Positions 26,283 to 34,655 of a stretch of 56,745 bases of DNA are shown here, one piece after another. The notes under the pieces are model-generated. The model was not told the origin of the DNA. It was given only the letters and a program-made list of their open reading frames with translations, and did no database searches. Position 1 is the first letter of the stretch; every line of letters begins with the position of its first letter. Both the position numbers and the translations under genes were made by a program. This stretch comes from Heyndrickxia coagulans DSM 1 = ATCC 7050 (lineage in GTDB: Bacteria > Bacillota > Bacilli > Bacillales > Bacillaceae_C): contig NZ_ALAS01000152.1 of assembly GCF_000290615.1 (NCBI RefSeq), positions 1 to 56,745 on the forward strand, in the 5' to 3' direction.

Positions 26283-26652
26283 AAAACCAGTCGGCATTGT
26301 CATTGTTTCCCATATTCCTGAAATCGCGGCCGGCCTTGCCACATTGTTAAAGGAAGCGGCCAAAGACGTTTCCATTACGTATGCGGGTGGCACCGATGAC
26401 GGCGAGGTTGGCACCAGTTTTGACAAAATGAATGCCGCCATAGCCGAAAATGAAGCGGATGATCTGTTTGCTTTTTATGACCTCGGCAGCGCCAAAATGA
26501 ATTTGGAAATGGCAATGGAGATGTCGGATAAGTACATCCGCCTGATGGACACCGCCTTTGTCGAAAGTGCTTATACGGCTGCCGCGCTGATCCAGGCAGA
26601 TGCAGAACTGGAAGAGATTTTAAAACAGCTGGAACCGTTAAAGGTAAAATAA
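26275..26652 (+). CDS. dhaM: PTS phosphotransfer subunit DhaM (single EIIA domain)
   Basis: A 125-residue mannose-type EIIA domain with the active histidine in 'VIVSHIPEIAAG' (H13) and 'YAGGTDDGEVGTS'. It carries phosphate from HPr to DhaL-ADP. It lacks the HPr and EI extensions found in the enterobacterial DhaM. It starts within the last codons of dhaL (translational coupling). Confidence 0.93.
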   Translation: MSKKPVGIVIVSHIPEIAAGLATLLKEAAKDVSITYAGGTDDGEVGTSFDKMNAAIAENEADDLFAFYDLGSAKMNLEMAMEMSDKYIRLMDTAFVESAYTAAALIQADAELEEILKQLEPLKVK

Positions 26653-26658
26653 AAAATA

Positions 26659-26696
26659 GCCCGGGCCGGTATGAACGGTCCGGGCATTGCTTTTTT
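26659..26696 (+). terminator. terminator of dhaKLM
   Basis: GCCCGGGCCG / CGGTCCGGGC stem (one G-T pair) with a 7-base loop and TTTTTT downstream. No gene is seen between 26697 and 26911. Confidence 0.9.
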
Positions 26697-26911
26697 GTGG
26701 AAAAACATAGGATTAAGGGCCTCGCCAAAATGAAACGTGTGGCATCCTTCATCAGGTTTTCACGCAAAACGCACGGGCGCCCTGCATGGCCATTTTAAAG
26801 CCTTTTTTGCCCGCCCGCGCTGTACGGCGTTCGAAAGGCCCTTAGGAAAAACGAGGCCGGTGCTGTATGCATGTTAGAGATTCACGAAAAACCGGGCGCC
26901 GCTTTTTAATA

Positions 26912-28270
26912 TCATAATAAAGATATTTCTTCCTTTACGTTTGCGGCAGCAGCAATGGACTGTTTTAAAATATCCAGGCCTTCCTGCAGCTGGTCGTTTG
27001 TAATGACAATGGGCATCAGAATGCGGATGACATTGCCGAAAATCCCGGCATCCAAAAGAAGCAGCCCCCGCTTGTTGGCTTCTTTCACAATCCGCTTTGT
27101 CAATGCTTTATCCGGTTCTTTTGTTGTTTTGTCTTTTACGACTTCAAATGCACACATGGCGCCAAGTCCGCGCACATCCCCGATAAAGGTAAACGCCTTC
27201 TGCCAGCTGCGGAACGTATCAAGTACCTGTCTCCCGATTTTTTTCGCCCGTTCGTTTAATTTTTCAGATTCAATAATGTCCAGTACGGCAAGGGCGGCTG
27301 CGCATCCAAGCGGGCTTCCGGCATAGGTGCCGCCAAGTTCACCCGGATTTGCCGCATCCATTATGTCGCTCCGTCCGATTACACCGCTTAACGGGACGCC
27401 TGCTGCAAGAGATTTCGAGATGGTAATCAAATCTGGCACAACATCAAAATGCTCAATGGCAAAATAGCGCCCGGTCCGGCTGAATCCTGCCTGAATTTCG
27501 TCCGATACGAACAAAATGCCGTTTTCCTGGCAGAAGTCATAAACCGCTTTTACAAATTTTTTGCCTGGCACAATGAATCCGCCTTCTCCCTGTACTGGTT
27601 CCATGACCACAGCAGCAACCGTTTCAGCGGCAACATCGTTTTGAAAGAAATTCCGGAACTCCTGGATCATATAGTCTTCATATTCTTCATCAGTAAAATG
27701 GCCGGGTTTCCGGTAAGCATAAGGGTAAGGCGCCTTATAAACTTCAGAAGCAAACGGGCCGAATTCGTATTTATACGGCTTCACTTTGCTTGTCATCGAC
27801 ATCGTCATTAACGTTCTGCCGTGAAAGCCGCGGGTAAAGCTGATAATGGCCGGCCGCTTCGTATATTTTCGGGCAATTTTAACGGCATTTTCGACGGCTT
27901 CGGCCCCGCTGTTTAAAAGGATGACCTTTTTCTCCGCATTCCCCGGGGCGAGCGCTGCCAATTTCTCAGCCAGTTCAATATAAGGTTCATACATCATGAC
28001 GTTAAAGCCGGTATGGATAAAATGTTCAAGCTGTTCTTTGACAGCTGCGATAACTTTCGGGTGGTTATGCCCGACATTCAGCGTGCCGATTGCGCCGGCA
28101 AAATCAATATACGTATTGCCGTCCACATCTGTAACAAGCGCGCCTTTTGCCTCTTTTGCAAATGTCGGAATGCCATTGCTGACACCGCGGGGAACGGCTT
28201 TTTCCCTTCTTTCCAACAGTTCTTTCGATAGCGGCCCCGGCAGTGTTGATTTTACATTTGCATAAGTCAT
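26912..28270 (-). CDS. gabT: class III omega-aminotransferase (GabT-like)
   Basis: A 452-residue PLP-dependent aminotransferase with the 4-aminobutyrate aminotransferase layout: 'DFAGAIGTLNVGHNHPKVIAAV', 'LLNSGAEAVENAVKIAR', 'MEPVQGEGGF', 'VSDEIQAGFSRTGRYFA', and the PLP lysine in 'TISKSLAAGVPLSG'. It moves an amino group from GABA or 5-aminovalerate to 2-oxoglutarate. GAAAGGAAG lies upstream of ATG 28270. It is the last gene of a GntR-nitrilase-permease-aminotransferase unit. With that context the substrate may be GABA or a related omega-amino acid released by the hydrolase. Confidence 0.88.
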   Translation of the reverse strand: MTYANVKSTLPGPLSKELLERREKAVPRGVSNGIPTFAKEAKGALVTDVDGNTYIDFAGAIGTLNVGHNHPKVIAAVKEQLEHFIHTGFNVMMYEPYIELAEKLAALAPGNAEKKVILLNSGAEAVENAVKIARKYTKRPAIISFTRGFHGRTLMTMSMTSKVKPYKYEFGPFASEVYKAPYPYAYRKPGHFTDEEYEDYMIQEFRNFFQNDVAAETVAAVVMEPVQGEGGFIVPGKKFVKAVYDFCQENGILFVSDEIQAGFSRTGRYFAIEHFDVVPDLITISKSLAAGVPLSGVIGRSDIMDAANPGELGGTYAGSPLGCAAALAVLDIIESEKLNERAKKIGRQVLDTFRSWQKAFTFIGDVRGLGAMCAFEVVKDKTTKEPDKALTKRIVKEANKRGLLLLDAGIFGNVIRILMPIVITNDQLQEGLDILKQSIAAAANVKEEISLL

Positions 28271-28289
28271 TCGATACGCTTCCTTTCAT

Positions 28290-29675
28290 TTAAATAAAAT
28301 GTTTTTCAATATTTACAAGGGGTACTTCAGCAGCATTTTCCGCACTTTCGAATTCCATTTCCGGCGGCTCTTGCTTGAATCCCTTTGTTAAAAAGACTAA
28401 ATAGATCAAACCGATGGCAGCCCAAATGCAGCCAAGGATTTTTGCGTTTTTATCTAAATTTATAAATAATCCGAAGTCTAACAATGCTCCAATCAGTGGA
28501 ATAAGAAGATAAAGCAAAAAATTTTTCCCGGACCTTTGTTTGCCACGGATATAATAAAAGAAAATGACATCAATATTTACAAAAATAAACGTGAGAAAAG
28601 CACCAAAGTTCACGAAAGAAGTGGAAGTTGTCACGTCCATTTTTAAAGCAAACAATGCAATGATGCCGATAATCACAATATCAATAATTGGTGTTTTCGT
28701 TTTTGAATTGATATAACCAAATATTTTAACAGGCAGTACATTGTCCCTGCCCATGGCATACAACAAACGTGCCCCGCTTGCCTGGGCTGCAACCCCTGAT
28801 GCAAATTGGGCGATAATCAATCCTGCCAGGAAAATGGCGCTGAATAAGTTACCGCCGACTTGTTTTGCAATTTCAAAAGCAGCGGAGTCAATATTTTTAA
28901 AATGTAAATAACCAGGCTGAACAAGATGCAGGACATAAGATGAAAGGACAAATAGTATCCCGCCTATAAATGTAATCAGGAAGATTGCACTTGGAAGTGT
29001 TTTTTCTGGTTGAATGGTTTCTTCTGACATTGTAGTAACGGCGTCAAAGCCTAAGAATGAATAACAGGCAATTGAAGCGCCTGCCAGAATATAGGATAGA
29101 GAAGCATGGCTGTTATAAAACGGGCTGCTGCTGAATAAGAAATGTGCGCCGGTTCCGGTTACAACGTCTGAAATACATAAGGCGATAAAGATTGCAACAA
29201 CCAGTAATTGAAAGACCATCATCAGGATATTTACATTTGATGTCATTTTGACACTGACAACATTAATTATGGATGTGATTAAAATAAACCCGATAATCCA
29301 TCCCCATGATGGAATGGAAGGGAATGCCGTGTTGAGGTATACAGCGCCAATCAGCCAGATCACCATTGGCAGAAAAATGTAGTCGAGAAGGACAGCCCAG
29401 CCGATCATAAAACCAAGATGTGGATGGATTGATTTTCTCGTATACGTGTAGGCGGATCCGGATTTCGGGAAGGCTTTTACCATTTTTCCGTAACTATACG
29501 CTGTAAAAAGCATTGCCGCCAATGCAACAATGTATGCTGTTGGCACCATCCCGTGCGTTGTTTCTGTCAGAACCCCGTAAGTTCCGAAAACAATCATTGG
29601 TGCCATATAGGCAAGGCCGAATAAAATGACTTGCGGCAGTTTTAAAGTGCGTGTTAAGTGAGTCTGTTTCTCCAT
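28290..29675 (-). CDS. APC-family amine/amino acid permease (PuuP-like)
   Basis: A 461-residue, 12-span APC transporter. The 'VILFGLAYMAPMIVFGTYGVLTETTHGMVP' start and 'FLGFDAVTTMSEETIQPEKTLP' motif resemble PuuP-type putrescine importers. It lies 19 bases upstream of gabT and 24 bases downstream of the hydrolase, so the three form one transcript. ATG 29675 follows AAAGGAGC by about 10 bases; a GTG at 29684 is the alternative. Import of putrescine, GABA or a related amine would suit the neighbouring enzymes. Assignment to a specific amine is inference. Confidence 0.8.
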   Translation of the reverse strand: MEKQTHLTRTLKLPQVILFGLAYMAPMIVFGTYGVLTETTHGMVPTAYIVALAAMLFTAYSYGKMVKAFPKSGSAYTYTRKSIHPHLGFMIGWAVLLDYIFLPMVIWLIGAVYLNTAFPSIPSWGWIIGFILITSIINVVSVKMTSNVNILMMVFQLLVVAIFIALCISDVVTGTGAHFLFSSSPFYNSHASLSYILAGASIACYSFLGFDAVTTMSEETIQPEKTLPSAIFLITFIGGILFVLSSYVLHLVQPGYLHFKNIDSAAFEIAKQVGGNLFSAIFLAGLIIAQFASGVAAQASGARLLYAMGRDNVLPVKIFGYINSKTKTPIIDIVIIGIIALFALKMDVTTSTSFVNFGAFLTFIFVNIDVIFFYYIRGKQRSGKNFLLYLLIPLIGALLDFGLFINLDKNAKILGCIWAAIGLIYLVFLTKGFKQEPPEMEFESAENAAEVPLVNIEKHFI

Positions 29676-29699
29676 ATAAGGCACCGCTCCTTTTTAATT

Positions 29700-30506
29700 T
29701 TATTGAAACACCGTGTATTGTTGTAACGATCCATACAAATCAATCCTTCTATCTGTTAGATAATTTAATTTTTCGTCTTTTTTTTCGTTTGCTGGGATTT
29801 GGACTACTTCAAGCTGCTCGTGATTTCCCAGCTTTTTCGCCAATTTTCCGTCACCGAGAATGGCAGTGCTTTCTCCGAAAAAATGCGTTTTCAATTCTTT
29901 CCCGGTGCGGTTACATAGTATGACGGGAATCTGATTTTCCATAGCACGGCTTTGTGCGTAGATAAATTGATAATGTTCGTATGGAGACATATTGGCCAGC
30001 GGCACAAGAAGCATTTCTGCCCCCTTGATGCGGAGAATTCTGGCAACTTCCGGGAACTCCAAATCATAGCAGATCATACAACCAATTTTCCCGAATTTTG
30101 TTTCAAATACAGGCAGCACGTCTCCTGGTGAAAAGCAATCTGATTCCTGGTCAAAAAGATGTGTCTTCCGGTACACTCCTGCTATTCTTCCTTCATCATC
30201 AATCAGGATTGCGGAAATATAAAAAGTGTCATCCGCTCCTTTTTCTGGGAATGAGTAAAGTGCATGCATGCAGTTGGTTTTGCAAGCATTTTGGATCAGG
30301 CAGATACTCTCTCCTGAAGAAAGATCTTCAGCAAGTTCATCCAGGCGGTCTGAAATATGATAACCGGTTAGGCACATTTCCGGGAAAATGATCAAATCGG
30401 CGTGCATATTCTTTGCCTCATTCATCATGCTAAGCATTTTTTGCACGTTGCGGTCTTTACTCCCAAGTACGGGCTCCATTTGGGCAATTGCGATTTGAAC
30501 CGACAT
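29700..30506 (-). CDS. nitrilase-superfamily carbon-nitrogen hydrolase
   Basis: A 268-residue hydrolase. The Glu-Lys-Cys triad is visible in 'IIFPEMCLTGY', 'YRKTHLFDQE' and 'MICYDLEFPEVAR'. The C-terminal 'NYLTDRRIDLYG' is common in the branch that includes 5-aminovaleramidase-like and omega-amidase-like enzymes. It would release ammonia from a short amide. AAGGAGG is placed directly before ATG 30506. It is the first gene after gntR and upstream of the permease and aminotransferase; an amide to omega-amino acid to semialdehyde route would use all three. The exact substrate is unknown. Confidence 0.82.
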   Translation of the reverse strand: MSVQIAIAQMEPVLGSKDRNVQKMLSMMNEAKNMHADLIIFPEMCLTGYHISDRLDELAEDLSSGESICLIQNACKTNCMHALYSFPEKGADDTFYISAILIDDEGRIAGVYRKTHLFDQESDCFSPGDVLPVFETKFGKIGCMICYDLEFPEVARILRIKGAEMLLVPLANMSPYEHYQFIYAQSRAMENQIPVILCNRTGKELKTHFFGESTAILGDGKLAKKLGNHEQLEVVQIPANEKKDEKLNYLTDRRIDLYGSLQQYTVFQ

Positions 30507-30530
30507 CCCCCGCCTCCTTGTCTTGTAATA

Positions 30531-30555
30531 ATTGTGTACAAAAATTGTATACAAT
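30531..30555. promoter_or_regulatory. paired operator for the GntR regulator
   Basis: ATTGTATACAAT (30544-30555) is a perfect palindrome. A near-perfect copy, ATTGTGTACAAA (30531-30542), lies 13 bases away. TTGTnnACAA-type dyads are typical targets of FadR/VanR-type GntR proteins. Both sit between gntR and the hydrolase start codon. Confidence 0.65.
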
Positions 30556-30573
30556 TTATTGTGGCAAAAAATT

Positions 30574-31263
30574 TTAGAGATACTTTTGGATTACTTGTAC
30601 TACGGGCACAGTATGCGTATATTCCTTTGAAAAGTCTACGTCTTCTTCAATAGATGAAACGTGATGATGTGCCATTTCTTTTGCAACAACTGGCTTTCGG
30701 GAACGGATCGCTTCCAAAAGCTCCATGTGTTCAGAAATGGCATTTGCTTCCTTATGTTCCGATGCATCATAGAAATTCAAAATAATATGGGATAAGCTGA
30801 TCATCTTTCTTAATGTCTCGATTAAAAATATATTTCTGGATGCTTCAATAATGCTCAAATGGAAATTTTTCGTAGCCACGAGCGACTGGTGAAACGCTTT
30901 CTGCCGGATCAACATTTTTTCTTTTTTTAGAAAAGCTTCCATACGTTGAATTTCAAAATCTGTGGCATAAATTGCAGCAAGCTCGGTTGCCCTCGGTTCC
31001 AGAAGCTTTCGCATTTCAAATATTTGCTGGGCTTCATTCGGTGTAGGACAGTAAACAAAAGCCCCCCTTTTTGGAATGAGTTCAATTAAGGAATCAAATT
31101 TTAATCTTTGAAAAACCGTCCGGACCGGCGTACGGCTGACACCAAATGCTTTGGCCAATGAACTTTCCTTCAGCTGCTGGCCCGGAGGAAATTCAGCATT
31201 TAAGATAGCGTCATGAAGAACCTGGTAAATTTTTTCCTCTGTTGCTTTGCTGTTTGATACCAT
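30574..31263 (-). CDS. GntR-family regulator with FCD domain
   Basis: A 229-residue regulator. The N-terminal winged helix is clear ('GQQLKESSLAKAFGVSRTPVRTVFQRLKFDSLIELIPKRGAFV'). An all-helical FCD ligand domain follows ('IFEMRKLLEPRATELAA', with metal-binding histidines in 'FHLSI' and 'EHMELLEAI'). TTAGGAGAG lies upstream of ATG 31263. It heads the hydrolase-permease-aminotransferase unit and probably controls it through the paired dyads in front of the hydrolase. The ligand is likely to be an amine, amide or acid of that pathway. Confidence 0.88.
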   Translation of the reverse strand: MVSNSKATEEKIYQVLHDAILNAEFPPGQQLKESSLAKAFGVSRTPVRTVFQRLKFDSLIELIPKRGAFVYCPTPNEAQQIFEMRKLLEPRATELAAIYATDFEIQRMEAFLKKEKMLIRQKAFHQSLVATKNFHLSIIEASRNIFLIETLRKMISLSHIILNFYDASEHKEANAISEHMELLEAIRSRKPVVAKEMAHHHVSSIEEDVDFSKEYTHTVPVVQVIQKYL

Positions 31264-31409
31264 GGCATCTCTCCTAAGTTGCAATTTATTTTACAATATT
31301 ATGATAATGCAAAAATTATAAAAATACAAATATATTGTTAAAAAATCTTTCGCATTTTTTATTCAGACAGCAGCATTTATCAATTGCTAAATCATGCAAT
31401 TCTTTGACA

Positions 31410-31440
31410 AAACCCCCATCCTGCCTTTAAGATGGGGGTA
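31410..31440. terminator. hairpin with ACCCCCATC / GATGGGGGT arms
   Basis: The stem of about 9 bp lies between gntR and relP, with a TTGACA string at 31404 just before it. A plus-strand relP promoter or attenuator is possible, but no clear -10 is visible. Confidence 0.4.
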
Positions 31441-31476
31441 ACGGATTTGCATTGCAAATTTGAAGGAGAGACAAAA

Positions 31477-32236
31477 ATGGAAGTTGCCATCCCGATAGAT
31501 TTTGAGCAGATGAAAGAAGTCAAAACAGAGCTGACGCGGTTTATGATGTCGTATAAATTCGCGCTCCATGAAGTGATGACAAAAATTGATATTTTAAAAG
31601 AAGAATTTCAGTACGTCCATGACTACAATCCGATTGAACATGTAAAATCACGCTTAAAGTCACCGGAAAGCATTCTGAAATAAAGCGTACCGGAAAGGCT
31701 GTGGATTATCGCTTGATTCGATCCGTGAAAACATCCGCGATATTGCCGGTATCCGGATTACGTGTTCGTTTATTTCAGACATATATGAGATCAGCAAAAT
31801 GATCCAGCAACAAAAAGATGTAAAGTTAATTGAGTGCAAGGATTATATTCAAAATCCGAAACCGAACGGCTACCAGAGCCTCCATATGATCATCAAAATT
31901 CCGATTTTCATGTCGGACAGGTCGGAAGAAGTGTATGTTGAGATTCAGATCCGGACAATCGCCATGGACTTTTGGGCAAGCCTGGAACATAAAATATATT
32001 ATAAATATGACGAGGATGTGCCACAACATTTGAAGGAAGAACTGAAAGAAGCAGCACTGCAGGCAGCACAGCTCGATGTAAAAATGGAGAACATCCAAAA
32101 AGAAATGAAGGAAGTCAAAAAGCGGAACAGTGAAAACAGCGTGCACCAACTGATCATAGACGCTGAAAAGCTTCGAATCCCTGAAGATTTTTTAAAAGTG
32201 GCCTTAAATGAAACGGATGGGAAGGGATCCATTTGA
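31477..32236 (+). pseudogene. relP: small alarmone synthetase RelP (YwaC-like), one-base frameshift
   Basis: The frame starting at ATG 31477 (AAGGAGAG upstream) encodes the N-terminus of a (p)ppGpp synthetase and stops at 31681-31683 after 'HVKSRLKSPESILK'. Removing the single T at 31681 restores the family sequence at once ('KKAYRKGCGLSLDSIRENIRDIAGIRITC' split over that point). It then continues with 'ISDIYEISKM', 'YIQNPKPNGYQSLHMI' and 'EIQIRTIAMDFWASLEHKIYYK' to 32236. The intact product would be 252 residues and would make ppGpp from GTP/GDP and ATP. All synthetase motifs survive downstream of the shift, so the lesion is recent or a sequencing error. Confidence 0.88.
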
Positions 32237-32670
32237 TCATTAATTTGAACGAAATGCCGGGATTTGTCCGGTTCGAAATGGAGAAATTAGGGGAAATGAT
32301 CACCCCAAAACTGAAAAAAGCCAACCAGTATGCATTTTGGTCCAAACCGCTCATTTTTGTGGCAGCGCTCAATTTGTTTTTGTTGCTTCTCGTGATGCCG
32401 GCGGAAGACCGCTCGATTCCGCTCCTCCTTTTCTGTGCGGTCGCCGGGGCGTTCGGCATGGCGCTGTCGCAGGAAGCGCGGGTTTTGAGAAAAGAAATTA
32501 CGAAGCTCAGTTTTTCCTATATGAAAAAGCGGATTGAAAAAAGCAGCATTGTCACGGAGCCGGTGAAAAAACGCTATGCGGCATTGATCGAAAAGGAACC
32601 GACGAATATTTTCCTCCACTTTATCCACTTTTTGGAAGAAGAGCAAAACAGGAAAAAAGAGATTTGGTAA
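32233..32670 (+). CDS. small membrane protein, DUF5392-like
   Basis: A 145-residue protein with two close membrane spans (about residues 36-58 and 62-80) followed by a charged helical tail ending in HFLEEEQNRKKEIW. It resembles what I recall as the DUF5392 family of Bacillus. The TTG at 32233 has AAGGGA six bases upstream and overlaps the relP stop by 4 bases, suggesting translational coupling with relP. The function is unknown. Confidence 0.6.
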   Translation: MIINLNEMPGFVRFEMEKLGEMITPKLKKANQYAFWSKPLIFVAALNLFLLLLVMPAEDRSIPLLLFCAVAGAFGMALSQEARVLRKEITKLSFSYMKKRIEKSSIVTEPVKKRYAALIEKEPTNIFLHFIHFLEEEQNRKKEIW

Positions 32671-32671
32671 A

Positions 32672-32707
32672 ATCCGCACGGCCGTTTGATGGCGTGCGAT
32701 TTTTTTG
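32672..32707 (+). terminator. terminator after the relP unit
   Basis: ATCCGCACGGCC / GGCGTGCGAT hairpin followed by TTTTTTT. Confidence 0.8.
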
Positions 32708-32974
32708 AATTTTTATGGACAGATGGGAAAATCCAACATTTACGCGGCAGTATTACGCTCGTTTGCCTGGATGCGCACGTTTTTTGCCCGATCGCCGGGA
32801 AGACGGGCGGCAATAGGCCGGGCATTTCTCTGCGGTTTTTTCCCGTTTCCCGCTAACGCATGCATGCGGATTGTTGGCAGCGGATCGCCGGGAAACGGGC
32901 GAAACCAAAATACGCCGCATGCCGCTTTTGCCGCTTTCGCAGGTAACAATACAGCGGGCTGCCTTTTTCATCAA
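32708..32974. other. GC-rich intergenic region without a supported gene
   Basis: Open frames here on both strands lack ribosome sites and have Arg/Pro/Ala-rich compositions unlike their neighbours. GATCGCCGGGAA occurs twice (about 32791 and 32883). No other structure is recognised. Confidence 0.4.
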
Positions 32975-33010
32975 TAAACGCTTTCAAAAAATAAGTTTTG
33001 AAAGCGTTTA
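32975..33010 (-). terminator. terminator of the small minus-strand gene
   Basis: AAACGCTTTCAAAA / TTTTGAAAGCGTTT, 14-bp stem with a 5-base loop, just beyond the stop of the 81-residue gene. Confidence 0.8.
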
Positions 33011-33016
33011 AAAAGG

Positions 33017-33262
33017 CTACTCTCTTTCCGGTTCATGCCCGATTGTGATTAAGCGCGTGTCCACGTTGATGTCCAAGTTCACATCGTATCCGCAGTTTGA
33101 CACCTTGACGGATGCATCATTAACAGAGAAAGCAACCACCGTATCCAGTTCGCCATCCAGCACGGCAAAGGCATATTGGTCTTCCTGGTTTGTGTACAAG
33201 TGGTATGATTCGTGAATGACAACGGTCCAACGGTATGGCAGGAATAATGTTTTTGTGCCCAT
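33017..33262 (-). CDS. small protein of unknown function
   Basis: An 81-residue soluble protein with alternating hydrophobic/polar character suggestive of a beta-rich fold (LDGELDTVVAFSVNDASVKV, VNLDINVDTRLITIGHEPE). AGGGAGAG lies before ATG 33262 and a strong terminator follows, so it is likely to be a real gene. No membrane span or known motif is visible and I do not recognise the family. Confidence 0.65.
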   Translation of the reverse strand: MGTKTLFLPYRWTVVIHESYHLYTNQEDQYAFAVLDGELDTVVAFSVNDASVKVSNCGYDVNLDINVDTRLITIGHEPERE

Positions 33263-33428
33263 GTCTGTCTCTCCCTGAAAAAATGTAGTTTACTGAACTA
33301 TATTCGTTCCTTGCCGCTGGAATTCCTGCTTTCGCTTCGGCCCATTTTGCAACATCTGCCTGTGGAAATCAGCGGCAAATTCGATTACAATAGGAATTAT
33401 GCGAAAAACGCCAGAAAAGAGGGGTAGA

Positions 33429-34496
33429 ATGGAAAAGAAATCCATCTTTGGATTGACGATAGATCAACTGGCCGGCTGGATGCTGGAACACGGGCAGAAA
33501 AAATTCCGCGCACAGCAAGTGTGGGAATGGTTGTACCAAAAAAGGGTGAAAAGCTTTGCAGAGATGACGAATGTCAATAAAGACTGCCTTGCGTTGCTTG
33601 AGGAACATTTCCATATTCACACGTTAAAACAAGTGGTGAAACAGGAATCAAAGGACGGCACGGTAAAATTTTTGTTCCAGCTTAAGGACGGCAATTTAAT
33701 TGAAACGGTTTTGATGCGCCAACATTATGGTTTGTCGGTTTGCGTGACGACCCAGGTCGGCTGCAATATCGGCTGTTCGTTCTGCGCAAGCGGCCTGCTC
33801 CGCAAAAACCGCGACCTGGACAGCGGGGAAATTGTAGAACAGATTATGTATGTCCAGAAACATTTTGATGAAGCCGGAAAGGGCGAGCGGGTCAGCCATG
33901 TGGTCGTCATGGGGATTGGCGAACCGTTCGATAACTTTGAGAATGTGGTGAACTTTCTTAAAATTATCAATGCGCCAAAGGGACTGGCGATCGGCGCGCG
34001 CCATATCACCGTTTCCACAAGCGGCCTTGCACCGAAAATTTATGCGTTCGCAGACCTTGACCTGCAGGTGAATTTGGCCATTTCCCTGCATGCGCCGAAT
34101 AATGAACTCCGGTCGCGCATCATGAAAATCAACCGCGCATACCCGCTTGAAAAGCTGATGCCTGCGATCGATTATTATTTAGAAAAAACAAATCGCAGAA
34201 TCACGTTCGAATATATTTTGCTGAAAGATGTCAATGACCATAAGGAAGAAGCGCTGCAGCTTGCAAAACTGCTGCAGGACAAGCGCCATCTTGCCTATGT
34301 CAATCTCATTCCTTACAATCCTGTTAACGAGCACGGTTATCAAAGAAGCGAAAAAGAATCGATTATGACATTTTACGATACGCTCAAAAAAAATGGCATC
34401 AACTGCGTTGTGCGCCAGGAACACGGCACGGATATCGATGCGGCATGCGGCCAGCTCCGCAGCAAACAGATCAAAAAAGCGAACAGAACGGCATAA
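33429..34496 (+). CDS. rlmN: 23S rRNA (adenine2503-C2)/tRNA (adenine37-C2) methyltransferase
   Basis: A 355-residue radical SAM enzyme. The cluster motif CNIGCSFC follows 'SVCVTTQVG', GIGEPFDN binds SAM, and the C-terminal '[12 protein letters not shown]' carries the second catalytic cysteine. It methylates A2503 of 23S rRNA and A37 of some tRNAs. GAGGGG lies just before ATG 33429. The sequence looks closer to the Listeria/lactobacillus RlmN than to B. subtilis YloN, and it is not in the usual rsmB-rlmN-prpC context. A second copy may therefore exist elsewhere. Confidence 0.93.
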   Translation: MEKKSIFGLTIDQLAGWMLEHGQKKFRAQQVWEWLYQKRVKSFAEMTNVNKDCLALLEEHFHIHTLKQVVKQESKDGTVKFLFQLKDGNLIETVLMRQHYGLSVCVTTQVGCNIGCSFCASGLLRKNRDLDSGEIVEQIMYVQKHFDEAGKGERVSHVVVMGIGEPFDNFENVVNFLKIINAPKGLAIGARHITVSTSGLAPKIYAFADLDLQVNLAISLHAPNNELRSRIMKINRAYPLEKLMPAIDYYLEKTNRRITFEYILLKDVNDHKEEALQLAKLLQDKRHLAYVNLIPYNPVNEHGYQRSEKESIMTFYDTLKKNGINCVVRQEHGTDIDAACGQLRSKQIKKANRTA

Positions 34497-34500
34497 TAGA

Positions 34501-34546
34501 GCCCGCCCCGTATTTTGGATTTTATCCAAAGCGGGGCGGGCTTTTT
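34501..34546 (+). terminator. terminator of rlmN
   Basis: GCCCGCCCCG / CGGGGCGGGC with an inner TTGGAT/ATCCAA extension and TTTTT. Confidence 0.92.
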
Positions 34547-34655
34547 ACGTTTAAAAAAACGAACAAACAGGGTAGGTATAGGGTACAGCAATTATATGCT
34601 GAAAAAATATTTTAACAACATACGAAGAATACATGATAGGAAAGGAATGAGCGTA

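Noticed and set aside
32705-32977. Overlapping open frames on both strands
   Set aside because: They have no ribosome sites, biased composition and shadow one another; they look like by-products of a GC-rich spacer.
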